Origin: Rhizobiaceae bacterium
GTDB taxonomy: Bacteria; Pseudomonadota; Alphaproteobacteria; Rhizobiales; Rhizobiaceae
Assembly: GCA_019635715.1 (NCBI GenBank)
Contig: JAHBYY010000023.1
Span: 1 to 56,786 of the forward strand
DNA length: 56,786 bases
Reading direction: 5' to 3'
Part shown: one piece after another, positions 1 to 8,536 of the stretch
Layout: the number at the start of each line of letters is the position of its first letter
Numbering within the stretch: the stretch's first letter is position 1
The notes under the pieces: model-generated
Told to the model about the DNA's origin: nothing
Database searches by the model: none
The model's input: the letters and a program-made list of their open reading frames with translations, nothing else
Program-made: the position numbers and the translations under genes

Positions 1-612
1 ATCGACCAGCATCGCCTTCAGCGGGGCGCCGGCGTCGCCCTGCTTCGGGGCGGGGAGCTGGGTGACGATCGCCTCCAGCACGGCGGGAATGCCGAGCCCG
101 GTCTTGGCCGAGATCATGACGGCCTGGCTGGCGTCGATGCCGATCACCTCCTCGACCTGTTCCTTGATGCGCTCCGGCTCGGCCGCCGGCAGGTCGATCT
201 TGTTCAGCACCACGACGATCTCGTGGTTGGCGTCGATCGCCTGGTAGACATTGGCGAGCGTCTGCGCCTCGACGCCTTGGCTGGCATCGACGACGAGCAG
301 CGAGCCCTCGCAGGCGCGGAGGCTGCGTGAGACCTCATACGCGAAGTCGACATGGCCGGGCGTGTCGATGAGGTTGAGGACGTAGGTCTCGCCGTCCTCG
401 GCCTTGTAGTTGAGGCGGACCGTCTGCGCCTTGATGGTGATGCCGCGCTCGCGCTCGATGTCCATATTGTCGAGCACCTGCTCCTTGCCCTCCATCTCGC
501 GGGCGTCGAGCCCGCCGGTGAGCTGGATCAGGCGGTCGGCGAGCGTCGACTTGCCGTGATCGATATGGGCGACGATCGAGAAGTTGCGGATGTTTTTGAG
601 CGGCGTGGTCAT
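1..612 (-). CDS. lepA: Elongation factor 4 (LepA), N-terminal part
   Basis: This is the 5' part of a translational GTPase gene; it runs off the left edge of the window, so about 204 residues of roughly 600 are visible. The translation starts [20 protein letters not shown] and contains the G1 motif AHIDHGKST, a GITIKAQTV switch I, the G3 motif DTPGHVDF and the G4 motif NKID. The wording of G1 and switch I is that of LepA/EF4, which back-translocates stalled ribosomes, and not that of BipA or EF-G. The start at 612 gives the conserved LepA N-terminus. The downstream half cannot be assessed. Confidence 0.95.
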   Translation of the reverse strand, partial: MTTPLKNIRNFSIVAHIDHGKSTLADRLIQLTGGLDAREMEGKEQVLDNMDIERERGITIKAQTVRLNYKAEDGETYVLNLIDTPGHVDFAYEVSRSLRACEGSLLVVDASQGVEAQTLANVYQAIDANHEIVVVLNKIDLPAAEPERIKEQVEEVIGIDASQAVMISAKTGLGIPAVLEAIVTQLPAPKQGDAGAPLKAMLVD

Positions 613-718
613 GCGCGCGCCTTAGCAGGGAAGGGTTCTGGGGGGAAGACCATGCGCTGTCGCGCCCGCGCCGGGCCCGGCCGGACGCGGCGCCGCGAGC
701 CCGTCTTGCGGGCCGCCC

Positions 719-1123
719 TCAGAAATCCCCGAGCGACAATTGCCGCGCCGGCCTGGGGCGCGGCGGCGGGCGCTTTTTCGGCGTCGATGTCTCCGCCATG
801 CGCCTCAGCGCCTTGTCGCGGGCCTGCGCCTCCGGCGAGGCTGGGTCGTCGGTCAGCCACTTGCCGTGCTTGATGACCTCGTTGACGCGGCCCTGGTTGA
901 CCCCGACCTTGAAGGCGATCTCCTGCTGGGTCATGCCGGTGGTGCGGTGGAGCTCCAGCACGTGGGCGGCGAGCTCCGGCGTCATCTTGCGGCCGGAGAT
1001 GCGCCGCGCCGGGGCCACGCGCCGCCGCGCCTTGTCGCGCTCGCGCAGTTTCGCCAGCACGGTGAGCGCCGCGTTCATGCCCTGTGCCTGCAAGGCGTCT
1101 TCGAATTCGCGCAGCGTCGTCAT
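719..1123 (-). CDS. Small helix-turn-helix DNA-binding protein, function unknown
   Basis: This encodes a 134-residue basic protein. A helix-turn-helix lies at about residues 50-82 (MTPELAAHVLELHRTTGMTQ followed by QEIAFKVGVNQGRVNEVI), of the type found in small Xre/sigma-like regulators. The C-terminal 30 residues are rich in Lys, Arg and Pro and end QLSLGDF. The start at 1123 is preferred because an AGGAGAGCGGTC ribosome site precedes it; a longer reading would run through a dispersed repeat. It lies upstream of lepA on the same strand with a 106-bp gap. No specific function or partner can be named. Confidence 0.7.
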   Translation of the reverse strand: MTTLREFEDALQAQGMNAALTVLAKLRERDKARRRVAPARRISGRKMTPELAAHVLELHRTTGMTQQEIAFKVGVNQGRVNEVIKHGKWLTDDPASPEAQARDKALRRMAETSTPKKRPPPRPRPARQLSLGDF

Positions 1124-1231
1124 GACCGCTCTCCTGGCCCTTCTGATTCGGAAGGATAGCGCCGGAGTGCGGCCATGCAAGCGTTTGTTCGTGATTTGTT
1201 TCGCTGGACGGGAGTGGCTGAGGCCGACGCC

Positions 1232-1348
1232 CCCTCCACCACTTCGTGGTCCCCCTCCCCCGTGAACGGGGGAGGATGAAGGTCGTGCATGCGGCACCGC
1301 CAATCCTCACCTGCGAAGCGGGGAGGGGGACCACGAAGTGGTGGAGGG
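1232..1348. repeat. Intergenic inverted repeat, family A (29-bp perfect arms)
   Basis: The arms 1232-1260 and 1320-1348 are exact reverse complements, with a small nested hairpin of the CCCCCGTGAACGGGGG type between them. The unit nearly fills the 306-bp gap between the ohr stop and the HTH gene start. A second copy with the same core and arm wording is at 10603-10728. Nothing else was recognised in this gap. Confidence 0.85.
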
Positions 1349-1429
1349 AGGCACGAATGTTCGGCAAGTTAATATACTCGCGACACGCTCCAACATCGCG
1401 GCCGGCGATTCCTATGTGACGGCCTGCGG

Positions 1430-1858
1430 TCAGGCGACGCTCAGCTTGACGTCGATGTTGCCGCGCGTCGCGTTGGAATAGGGGCAGATCTGGTGGGCCT
1501 TCTCGACCAGCGCTTCGGCCTGTGCGTGGTCGAGGCCGGGGATGGTCACAGCCAGTTCGACCGCGATCGAATAGCCCGGGCCGTCGGCCTTCTCGCCGAA
1601 GGAGACGGAGGCGTCGACGGTCGTCTCGTCGGGCACCTTGACCTTCTCGCCGCGCGCCACGGCCTTCAGCGCCCCGAGGAAGCAGGCCGAATAGCCGACG
1701 GCGAAGAGCTGCTCGGGATTGGTGCCGGCGCCGTCATTGCCGCCCATCGCCTTGGGAACGTCGAGCGTCACCGACAGCCGGCCGTCGTCGGTCTTCGAGG
1801 TGCCGGTGCGGCCGCCGGTGGTGTGGGCATGCGCGGTGTAGATGGCTGACTTGATCAT
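1430..1858 (-). CDS. ohr: Organic hydroperoxide resistance protein (Ohr/OsmC family)
   Basis: This encodes a thiol peroxidase of 142 residues, the normal Ohr length, which reduces organic and lipid hydroperoxides in the cytoplasm using lipoylated proteins as reductant. The catalytic cysteines are visible: C59 in GYSACF and C125 in QICPYS. The catalytic Arg17/Glu49 pair (GRTG; NPEQLF) is also present. The N-terminus MIKSAIYTAHAHTTGGR is typical of Ohr rather than OsmC. The start at 1858 has a GGAGAACGCAGCG ribosome site. It is divergent from a MarR-family gene (ohrR) across a palindromic operator, the classical ohr arrangement. Confidence 0.95.
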   Translation of the reverse strand: MIKSAIYTAHAHTTGGRTGTSKTDDGRLSVTLDVPKAMGGNDGAGTNPEQLFAVGYSACFLGALKAVARGEKVKVPDETTVDASVSFGEKADGPGYSIAVELAVTIPGLDHAQAEALVEKAHQICPYSNATRGNIDVKLSVA

Positions 1859-1894
1859 CGCTGCGTTCTCCTGTGTTGGCGGAGTGTGCGTATC

Positions 1895-1916
1895 GCACAA
1901 TTTAATTGTGCACAAT
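1895..1916. promoter_or_regulatory. OhrR operator candidate in the ohr-ohrR intergenic region
   Basis: Two overlapping perfect palindromes lie here: GCACAATTTAATTGTGC (1895-1911) and ATTGTGCACAAT (1905-1916). They sit between the divergent ohr and ohrR starts. The AT-rich core flanked by ACAAT/ATTGT resembles known OhrR boxes. Binding has not been shown and is inferred from position and symmetry. Confidence 0.75.
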
Positions 1917-1942
1917 AGAAAAATGTGGTCTATGTGTGGGCC

Positions 1943-2407
1943 ATGAGCGACGAGACATCCAAGCCCGACTTCGGACCCGCCCGGCTGGATGCCATGCTGT
2001 GCTTCGCCGTCTACGCGACGGCGCACGCCTTCAACCGCTTCTACAAGCCGCGTCTCGATGCGCTCGACCTCACCTATCCGCAATATCTGGTCTTCGTGGC
2101 GCTGTGGGAGACGGACGATTTGACGGTCGGTGCGCTCGGCAGCCGCCTGTTCCTCGATTCCGGAACGATCACGCCGCTGGTCAAGCGGCTGGAGGCGCGC
2201 GGCCTGCTGACGCGCAGTCGTGACAGCGAGGACGAACGGCAGGTGCGCATAAGGCTGACGCCGGAGGGGCGTGCGCTGCAGGGACGCGCGGCGGCCATCC
2301 CGCTGCAGGTGATCGACGGGGTGCAGATGGACGGCGAGACCGCGGCGCGCCTGCGCGGCGAACTGCTGGCGCTGCGCGACCGGCTGGATTCGGCGCGCGA
2401 GGGGTAG
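1943..2407 (+). CDS. ohrR: MarR-family peroxide-sensing repressor OhrR
   Basis: This encodes a 154-residue MarR-family winged-helix repressor, expected to repress ohr and itself until oxidised by organic hydroperoxide. The sensing cysteine is Cys20 (DAMLCFAVY). The tyrosines that hydrogen-bond to it in OhrR proteins appear in [16 protein letters not shown]. There is no second cysteine, so it should follow the one-Cys mechanism of Bacillus OhrR, not the disulfide mechanism of Xanthomonas. The ATG at 1943 ([10 protein letters not shown]) is preferred; an in-frame ATG at 1925 is possible, and neither has a clear ribosome site. Confidence 0.9.
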   Translation: MSDETSKPDFGPARLDAMLCFAVYATAHAFNRFYKPRLDALDLTYPQYLVFVALWETDDLTVGALGSRLFLDSGTITPLVKRLEARGLLTRSRDSEDERQVRIRLTPEGRALQGRAAAIPLQVIDGVQMDGETAARLRGELLALRDRLDSAREG

Positions 2408-2602
2408 CGCAGGAGCGTCCGCCGAAGGGCGGTTTGGCGGAAGAAGCCCCTCTCTTGGATTTTCTACGACTTGGCCTCGCCGACGGCCTTCGGCCTGCTC
2501 GGGCCAAGATCGTGAAAATCCGTTCTCCCCCGCAAGGGGGGAGATAGGGCGGTGGCGCTGTCGTCGCCGATCGCGAAGGCTGATGGCGGGCTCAGAACCC
2601 CA

Positions 2603-3646
2603 TCACTCCGCCATCGGCGTCCACAGCACGTCCTCGATGTGGCGCGCGCCGGTCGCCAGCATCACCAGCCGGTCGAAGCCGAGCGCCACGCCCGACGCCT
2701 CGGGCATGATGGCGAGCGCGGCCAAAAAGTCTTCGTCGAGCGGATAGCGCTCGCCGTAGACGCGATGCTTCTCGTCCATCTCCGCCTCGAAGCGGCGGCG
2801 CTGCTCGGCCGCGTCGGTCAGCTCGCCGAAACCGTTGGCGAGCTCGACGCCGCAGCAATAGAGCTCGAAGCGCTCGGCGACGCGCGGGTCGTGCGCGGTC
2901 GGGCGGGCGAGCGCGGCCTCGGCGGTCGGATATTCGCACAGCACCGTGGCGCGTCCGATGCCGAGATTGGGCTCGATCTTCTCGACCATGACGCGCGAGA
3001 ACAGGTCGGCCCAATTGTCGTCGGATGCGGTGCGGATGCCGGCCGCGTCTACCGCCGCGTGGAGCGCATCGCGGTCGGTCGAGCCGTCGGCGCGGATCGA
3101 CGCCATCAGCTCGATGCCGGCGTGCCGGGAAAAGGCGTCGCGCACGGTGAGGCGCTCCGGGGTTGCGAAGGGATCGGCCTCGCGACCCCGGAAGGCGAAG
3201 CGCGCCACGCCGCTGCGGCGCGCGGCGAGCGCCAGGAAGGCGGCGCAGTCGTCCATCAGCACGTCGTAGGCTTCGCCGGCGCGATACCACTCGACCATGG
3301 TGAATTCGGGATGGTGCAGCGGCCCGCGCTCGCGGTTGCGGAACACCTTTCCGAAGGAGAAGATCCGCCTTTCGCCGGCGGCCAGCAGCTTCTTGCAGGC
3401 GAATTCCGGCGAGGTGTGGAGGTGAAGCGGGGTGCGCGCGCCGTCGTGGTGAATCGCCTCAGTGGAGAAGGCGGACAGATGCGCCTCGTTGCCGGGCGAC
3501 ACCTGCAGCAGCGCCGTGTCGACTTCGAGGAAGCCGCGCGCCGAGAGCCAGCCGCGCAGGTCGGCGGCGATGGCGTTGCGGGCAATGAGCCGCGGCCGGC
3601 GGTCGGCGTGACGGTCGGGTGCCCACCAGGGCGAGGGGGAGGTCAT
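2603..3646 (-). CDS. epmA: EF-P--(R)-beta-lysine ligase EpmA (PoxA/GenX)
   Basis: This encodes a 347-residue class II lysyl-tRNA-synthetase-like enzyme without an anticodon-binding domain, the usual architecture of EpmA. It activates beta-lysine and attaches it to the conserved lysine of elongation factor P. Motif 2 (FGKVFRNRE ... HHPEFTMVEWY) is at about residues 95-120 and motif 3 (GVALGFDRLVML) near residue 325. Its substrate gene efp is divergent, starting 360 bp away, which supports the call. EpmB, the lysine 2,3-aminomutase, is not in this window. Confidence 0.95.
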   Translation of the reverse strand: MTSPSPWWAPDRHADRRPRLIARNAIAADLRGWLSARGFLEVDTALLQVSPGNEAHLSAFSTEAIHHDGARTPLHLHTSPEFACKKLLAAGERRIFSFGKVFRNRERGPLHHPEFTMVEWYRAGEAYDVLMDDCAAFLALAARRSGVARFAFRGREADPFATPERLTVRDAFSRHAGIELMASIRADGSTDRDALHAAVDAAGIRTASDDNWADLFSRVMVEKIEPNLGIGRATVLCEYPTAEAALARPTAHDPRVAERFELYCCGVELANGFGELTDAAEQRRRFEAEMDEKHRVYGERYPLDEDFLAALAIMPEASGVALGFDRLVMLATGARHIEDVLWTPMAE

Positions 3647-3702
3647 GGGCCCTTCCCCAGAATGAGGCGGCGGGATCGAACGGAGCGACGGCGCCCTACG
3701 TT

Positions 3703-3857
3703 GCCCCCCTCTGTCCTGCCGGACATCTCCCCCTCAAGGGGGGAGATTGGCCGGCCGCTTTGCGGAGCGCTTACGCCGCAGTGAAGTTGGGTGAAGTCGA
3801 CGATGACTGCCGATCTCCCTCCTTGAGGGGGAGATGTCCGGCAGGACAGAGGGGGGC
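3703..3857. repeat. Intergenic inverted repeat, family B, between epmA and efp
   Basis: The arms read GCCCCCCTCTGTCCTGCCGG (left, continuing into ACATCTCCCCCTCAAGGG) and its near-exact reverse complement at the right end. Sister copies are at 6669-6800 and 21825-21977. It occupies most of the 360-bp divergent promoter region. The remaining 150 bp before efp (3858-4006) should hold its promoter, but no convincing -35/-10 pair was found. Confidence 0.85.
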
Positions 3858-4006
3858 GTGAAGGAATGTAACCCTGCAGCAGCCCCGCTGCGCGTCCAGC
3901 TCGCGAAAACACCCCGCCCGGCTGGAAAGTCGGGACGATATAGGCTAAGGCGCCGCCACGCGCCCGCGAGGACGGGTCAGAAAATTCAGCAGTTCGAGGT
4001 TCCGTC

Positions 4007-4576
4007 ATGGTGAAGGTGATCGCCAGTTCGCTGCGCAAGGGCAATGTCGTCGAGAAGGACGGCAAGCTTTACGCGGTGCTCTTCGCCGAAAACATCCATC
4101 CCGGCAAGGGCACGCCGGTGACCCAACTCGACATGCGCCGCATCTCGGACGGCGTGAAGGTGTCGGAGCGCTACCGCACCACCGAGCAGGTCGAGCGCGC
4201 CCATGTCGAGGATCGCGACCACACTTTCCTGTACAGCGACGGCGAGGGTTTCCACTTCATGAACCCGGAGAGCTACGACCAGCTCGCCGTGCCGGAGGAC
4301 GTGGTCGGCGACATGGCGCCCTATCTGCAGGAAGGCATGAGCGTTTCGCTGTCGGTCCATGAGGGCCTGGCGATCGCCCTGCAACTGCCGCAGCGCGTGA
4401 CGCTGGAGGTGGTGGAGACCGAGCCGGTCACCAAGGGCCAGACGGTGTCCTCCTCCTACAAGCCGGCGATCCTGTCGAACGGCGTGCGCAGCGCGGTGCC
4501 GCCGCATATCGGTGTCGGCACCCGTATCGTGGTCATGACCGCCGACGGCTCCTACGTCGAACGCGCCAAGGATTGA
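4007..4576 (+). CDS. efp: Elongation factor P
   Basis: This encodes the 189-residue translation factor that rescues ribosomes stalled at polyproline stretches. The three beta-barrel domains are full length. The modification site is Lys34 in HPGKGTP at the tip of domain I, the residue lysylated by EpmA, whose gene is divergent and adjacent. The C-terminal signature [19 protein letters not shown] is typical of the family. Lysine rather than arginine at position 34 agrees with an EpmA-type system and not an EarP-type one. Confidence 0.97.
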   Translation: MVKVIASSLRKGNVVEKDGKLYAVLFAENIHPGKGTPVTQLDMRRISDGVKVSERYRTTEQVERAHVEDRDHTFLYSDGEGFHFMNPESYDQLAVPEDVVGDMAPYLQEGMSVSLSVHEGLAIALQLPQRVTLEVVETEPVTKGQTVSSSYKPAILSNGVRSAVPPHIGVGTRIVVMTADGSYVERAKD

Positions 4577-4686
4577 CAATTCCTGGCGTCGACCGCCGCT
4601 CAATTCCATCCACGCAACTTGAGCCCGCTCCGTCGTTGCCGCAGGCTCGCCTTTCCCCGCCGCGTGCGGGCGATCGCATTTGAAAC

Positions 4687-4742
4687 TACCCCCACCCCTT
4701 TCAGGGCGAGCCACCGGTCTCGCCCTGAAAGGGGTGGGGGTA
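4687..4742. repeat. Short perfect hairpin (24-bp arms) downstream of efp
   Basis: The arm TACCCCCACCCCTTTCAGGG continues with CGAG and is exactly repeated as reverse complement after an 8-base loop. It lies in the 370-bp gap between efp and the MarR gene and could end the efp transcript, although no U-tract follows. A weaker outer pairing (GCGATCGCAT / ATGCGATCG) surrounds it. The rest of the gap holds only the promoter noted at 4912-4940. Confidence 0.85.
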
Positions 4743-4911
4743 AGCAGCCGCCAACCTGCCGGCCCGTTGTCATATGCGATCGTCCTGCCGCCGCGTGCGG
4801 GGAGAGGGGCGCGCCGACGTTGGCTCTCTGACTCGACCCGACGGCCGCAAACCTCCGGCATCCATGCGCCGCGGCGGCCGCAGCCTTGCATCTGTCGCAT
4901 GGCTCCCCCGA

Positions 4912-4940
4912 TTGAATAGTAAGCATGCTCATTATATACC
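4912..4940 (+). promoter_or_regulatory. Sigma-70-type promoter for the MarR-emrAB operon, with palindrome in the spacer
   Basis: A -35 TTGAAT (4912-4917) is separated by exactly 17 bp from a -10 TATACC (4935-4940). The spacer holds the palindrome AGCATGCT (4922-4929), a good place for a MarR dimer to block RNA polymerase. The MarR ATG at 4947 is only 7 bp past the -10, so the transcript would be essentially leaderless. Confidence 0.6.
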
Positions 4941-4946
4941 GGGCTC

Positions 4947-5441
4947 ATGAGTGCCCCGGAAACAGAAAGCCATACCGATAGCCTCGGCCTGCTGATCCAC
5001 GACGCGGCGCGGCTGATGCGCAGGCGCTTCGAGGAGCGCGCCGTGACCTACGGCCTGTCGTCGGCGCAGTTCCGCCTGCTGGTCAGGCTGGTCAAGGACG
5101 AGGGCGCCCCGCAGGCCCGTCTCGCCGAATTCCTCGAGATCGAGCCGATCAGCGTGTCGCGCCTGCTCGACCGCATGGAGGAGGGCGGCTGGATCGAGCG
5201 CCGTCCCGACGCTTCCGACCGGCGGGTGCGCATGGTGTTCCCGACAGCGAAATCGCGCGAGACCTATGGCGCGATCAAGAGCATGGCCGGCGAGGTCTAC
5301 GACGAGGCGCTGTCCGGCCTGTCGGCGGAAACGCGCGACATCCTCATGGCCGGGCTGAGGACCATCCGCGGCAATCTCGCCGCGGCCGACGAGCGGGTCG
5401 CGGCCGCCAGCCAGAATTCCACGAAGGTGGCAGGTCGATGA
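4947..5441 (+). CDS. MarR-family transcriptional regulator of the efflux operon
   Basis: This encodes a 164-residue MarR winged-helix protein. The recognition helix region reads APQARLAEFLEIEPISVSRL, followed by the wing IERRPDASDRRVRMVF (about residues 55-100). It is the first gene of an operon: its stop overlaps the start of the EmrA-type gene by 4 bp. This suggests that it represses the pump and is relieved by a drug or phenolic ligand. No cysteine-based sensor is obvious. The start at 4947 has no Shine-Dalgarno, which agrees with the predicted leaderless transcript. Confidence 0.85.
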   Translation: MSAPETESHTDSLGLLIHDAARLMRRRFEERAVTYGLSSAQFRLLVRLVKDEGAPQARLAEFLEIEPISVSRLLDRMEEGGWIERRPDASDRRVRMVFPTAKSRETYGAIKSMAGEVYDEALSGLSAETRDILMAGLRTIRGNLAAADERVAAASQNSTKVAGR

Positions 5442-6643
5442 ACGCCGTGTCGAAGATCGAGAAGGACGGCGAGCCCGTCGCGGCGGACCTTTCGAAGCCC
5501 ACGGCGCCGGTCGCGCCGCTCGCGGTGCAGCCGACGCCGGTGCAGCCGACGCCGGTGGCCGGGAAGAAGCGTCGCGGCGGCCGGTTTTTACTGATGCTCG
5601 CGGTGCCGCTGCTGCTCGCCGCCGGAGGCAGCTATTACTGGGTCACCGGCGGACGCTACGAGGAGACCGAGAACGCCAATCTGCGCCAGGCGCGGGTGAC
5701 GGTCGCCTCCGAGGTCGCCGGCCGCGTCGTATCGACCAAGGTGGCGGAGAACCTCACCGTCCATGCCGGCGAAATGATGTTCGAGATCGACCCGCAGCCC
5801 TATCGCATCGCGCTGGCGCAGGCCGACGCGGCGGTGGCGGCGGCGCGCTTGAATGTCGCGCAGTTGCGCGCCGCCTTCAGCCGGGCGAAGGCGCAGGAGC
5901 AGATGGCAGCCGGCGACGTCGCCTATTTCCAGTCCGAGCAGGCGCGCCAGGAAGAGCTGACCGGCAAGGGCGTCGGCACGCGCGCCGCGCTGGACTCGGC
6001 ACGCCGCGATCTGAACAAGGCACGCGACGAGCAGGCGACGGCCACGCAGAGCGTCGCCGGCGCGCTGGCAGCCCTCGGCGGCGATGCCGCAATCGAGACG
6101 GATCGCCACCCGGCCGTGCTGGCGGCGCTGGCCGCCCGCGACAAGGCGGCCTTCGACCTGTCGCAGACGACGGTGCGCGCGCCGGCCGACGGCGTCATCG
6201 CTCAGGCCTCGTCGTTCAAGACCGGCCAGTACGTGACCACCGGCACGGCGCTGTTCAGCCTGGTCGAGACGCAGGAGAGCTGGGTCGACGCGAACTTCAA
6301 GGAGACGCAGCTCACCCATGTGAAGCCCGGCCAGAGGGCCGAGATCGTGCTCGACACCTTTCCGGACACGCCGCTGGCGGCGACCGTCGAGGCGATCGGC
6401 GCCGGCACCGGCGCGGAATTTTCGCTGCTGCCGGCGCAGAACGCCACCGGCAACTGGGTGAAGGTGACGCAGCGCATCCCGGTTCGCCTGAAGGTCGAGA
6501 CCGCCGATGCGGAGCTGGCGCTGCGCACCGGCATGAGCGCCACCGTGTCGATCGACACGGGCAGGGCGCGGGGGATTCCGGCTTTCGGCGGACTGACCGA
6601 GAAGGTCGCCGGCCTGCTCGGGACGGCGCAGGCGGCGGAGTAG
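5438..6643 (+). CDS. emrA: HlyD/EmrA-family membrane fusion protein
   Basis: This encodes a 401-residue periplasmic adaptor for the EmrB-type transporter that follows. A Pro-rich cytoplasmic N-terminus with a duplicated VQPTP (about residues 31-40) precedes one membrane segment (FLLMLAVPLLLAAGGSYYWV, about 48-67). Biotinyl-lipoyl-like halves, a long alpha-hairpin rich in Ala/Gln and a beta-barrel (VRAPADGVIAQ; DANFKETQL) follow. The length fits EmrA. An outer membrane factor is not encoded nearby. The symbol is by family; the substrate is unknown. Confidence 0.88.
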   Translation: MNAVSKIEKDGEPVAADLSKPTAPVAPLAVQPTPVQPTPVAGKKRRGGRFLLMLAVPLLLAAGGSYYWVTGGRYEETENANLRQARVTVASEVAGRVVSTKVAENLTVHAGEMMFEIDPQPYRIALAQADAAVAAARLNVAQLRAAFSRAKAQEQMAAGDVAYFQSEQARQEELTGKGVGTRAALDSARRDLNKARDEQATATQSVAGALAALGGDAAIETDRHPAVLAALAARDKAAFDLSQTTVRAPADGVIAQASSFKTGQYVTTGTALFSLVETQESWVDANFKETQLTHVKPGQRAEIVLDTFPDTPLAATVEAIGAGTGAEFSLLPAQNATGNWVKVTQRIPVRLKVETADAELALRTGMSATVSIDTGRARGIPAFGGLTEKVAGLLGTAQAAE

Positions 6644-6668
6644 AAGCGTCAAGGTGTGCGCCTGATGG

Positions 6669-6800
6669 CACCCCCCTCTGGCCTGCCGGCCATCTCCCCC
6701 TCAAGGGGGGAGAATAGACGGCCGCAAGGATTTCGCCGATCGTCGAAGCAGCCAATCTCCCCCCTTGAGGGGGAGATGGCCGGCAGGCCAGAGGGGGGTG
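6669..6800. repeat. Inverted repeat, family B, between emrA and emrB
   Basis: Long complementary arms (CACCCCCCTCTGGCCTGCCG continuing to the CCCCCTCAAGGGGGG core, and its reverse complement ending at 6800) fill the gap between two genes that should be co-transcribed. Compared with the copies at 3703 and 21825 it has compensating changes (GGCC for GTCC on both arms). This means pairing has been maintained. Confidence 0.85.
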
Positions 6801-6837
6801 TGCCTGAAGCTGTCCCCACCGCTGCGGACGAGCGCGC

Positions 6838-8388
6838 ATGACCACGCCCGCCCCTTTCCAGGACGTCCCGCATCGCGGCCTGATCACCGTGTCGATCATG
6901 CTGGCGACGATCATGCAGGTGCTCGACACCACGATCGCCAACGTCGCGCTGCCGTCGATGACCGGCGACCTCGGCGCCTCGCAGGACACGATCTCCTGGG
7001 TGCTGACCTCCTACATCGTCGCCGCCGCCATCATGACGCCGCTGACCGGCTGGCTGTCCGACCGCTTCGGGCGGCGCGAGCTGTTCCTCGTCTCGATCGT
7101 CGGCTTCACCATCACCTCGATGCTGTGCGGGCTTGCCTGGAGCCTCGAGACGATGGTGCTGTTCCGGCTGCTGCAGGGCCTGTTCGGCGCGGCGATCGTG
7201 CCGCTGTCGCAGACCTTCCTGCTCGACATCAACCCGAAGGAGAAGCACGGCTCGGCGATGGCGATCTGGGGCGCCGGCATCATGGTCGGGCCGATCATCG
7301 GGCCGACGCTGGGCGGCTGGCTGACCGAGACGGCGTCGTGGCGCTGGGTGTTCTTCATCAACCTGCCGGTCGGCATTTTTGCTTTCCTCGGCTGCGCCAG
7401 CTATCTGCCGAGGATTGCGATCCGGCTGCGTGGGTTCGACTTCTTCGGCTTCGCCATGCTGTCGCTCGGCGTCGGCGCCTTGCAGCTCATGCTCGACCGC
7501 GGCGGCGAGGTCGACTGGTTTTCCGCCGCCGAGATCTGGATCGAGCTCGGCCTGGCGATCACCGGCTTCTGGGTGTTCATCGTCCACCTGGTGACGGCGA
7601 AGGCCCCGTTCATCGATCCAAAAATCTTCGCCGACCGCAATTTTTCCACCGGTCTGGTCTTCATCTTCGTGGTCGGCATCATCCTGCTCGCCAGCCTGGC
7701 GCTGCTGCCGCCGATGCTGTCGACGCTGTTCAATCACTCGACGACGCTGACCGGCATCGTCATGGCGCCGCGCGGCGTCGGCACCATGGTCTCCATGCTG
7801 CTGGTCGGCCGGCTGATCCGCGTCGTCGACCCCCGGCTGCTGGTGGTGATCGGCCTGCTGCTGACGACATGGTCGCTCTACGACATGACCGGCTTCACCC
7901 CGCAGATGGACGACAGCCTGATCATCTTCTCCGGCGTGGTGCAGGGGCTGGGCCTCGGCCTGGTCTTCGTGCCGCTGTCGACGGTCGCCTTCGCGACGCT
8001 CGATGCGCGCTTCCGCACCGACGCGGCGAGCCTGTTCAGCCTGGTGCGCAACATCGGCTCGTCGATCGGCATCTCGATCGTCACCGTGCTGCTCAGCCGC
8101 AACATCCAGGTCAACCACACCGAGCTGTCGGCCAGGATCACGCCGTTCAACCCGAACCTGGTCGCGGCCTCGCCCGCCGCTGCGGCCGGCGACCCGGCGG
8201 CGCTCAGCCAGATCGACCAGCTCGTCAACGCGCAGGCGCTGATGATCTCCTACATCGACGATTTCAAGCTGATGATGATCGTCACGCTGTGCGCGCTGCC
8301 GCTGACCCTGCTGCTGCGCAAGCCGAAGGCGGCTCCCGCGGCGGCGGCCCCGGCGGCCGGCGCGCCGGCGGCGGCGCATATGGATTGA
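6838..8388 (+). CDS. emrB: MFS multidrug transporter, DHA2 (EmrB/QacA) family
   Basis: This encodes a 516-residue, 14-helix drug:proton antiporter of the inner membrane. Motif D1 is visible in LDTTIANVALPSM (about residues 24-36), motif A in GWLSDRFGRRELF (about 71-83) and motif C in GPIIGPTLGGWL (about 151-162). The C-terminus ends in an Ala/Pro-rich cytoplasmic tail. With the upstream adaptor it should form a tripartite pump. The 194-bp gap to emrA is filled by a family B hairpin. Confidence 0.92.
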   Translation: MTTPAPFQDVPHRGLITVSIMLATIMQVLDTTIANVALPSMTGDLGASQDTISWVLTSYIVAAAIMTPLTGWLSDRFGRRELFLVSIVGFTITSMLCGLAWSLETMVLFRLLQGLFGAAIVPLSQTFLLDINPKEKHGSAMAIWGAGIMVGPIIGPTLGGWLTETASWRWVFFINLPVGIFAFLGCASYLPRIAIRLRGFDFFGFAMLSLGVGALQLMLDRGGEVDWFSAAEIWIELGLAITGFWVFIVHLVTAKAPFIDPKIFADRNFSTGLVFIFVVGIILLASLALLPPMLSTLFNHSTTLTGIVMAPRGVGTMVSMLLVGRLIRVVDPRLLVVIGLLLTTWSLYDMTGFTPQMDDSLIIFSGVVQGLGLGLVFVPLSTVAFATLDARFRTDAASLFSLVRNIGSSIGISIVTVLLSRNIQVNHTELSARITPFNPNLVAASPAAAAGDPAALSQIDQLVNAQALMISYIDDFKLMMIVTLCALPLTLLLRKPKAAPAAAAPAAGAPAAAHMD

Positions 8389-8536
8389 GGCTCGGCCGGA
8401 CCGGCGGGTCGACGGCACGGTCGCCGTTCACGTCGCAGTGATCGTGTAACGCCTCCGCCGCCCGCCGCGTAGCCCTTGCGGGAGCGACAAGGATCGCCGG
8501 CCAGCGGCTCCCCCGGCCATGCCAGAGGAGCATTCG

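Noticed and set aside
6649-8418. 589-codon open frame on the minus strand opposite emrB
   Set aside because: Low-complexity Arg/Asp/His/Gln-rich translation typical of the antisense of a GC-rich gene; no domain and no ribosome site, while the plus strand encodes a full MFS transporter.
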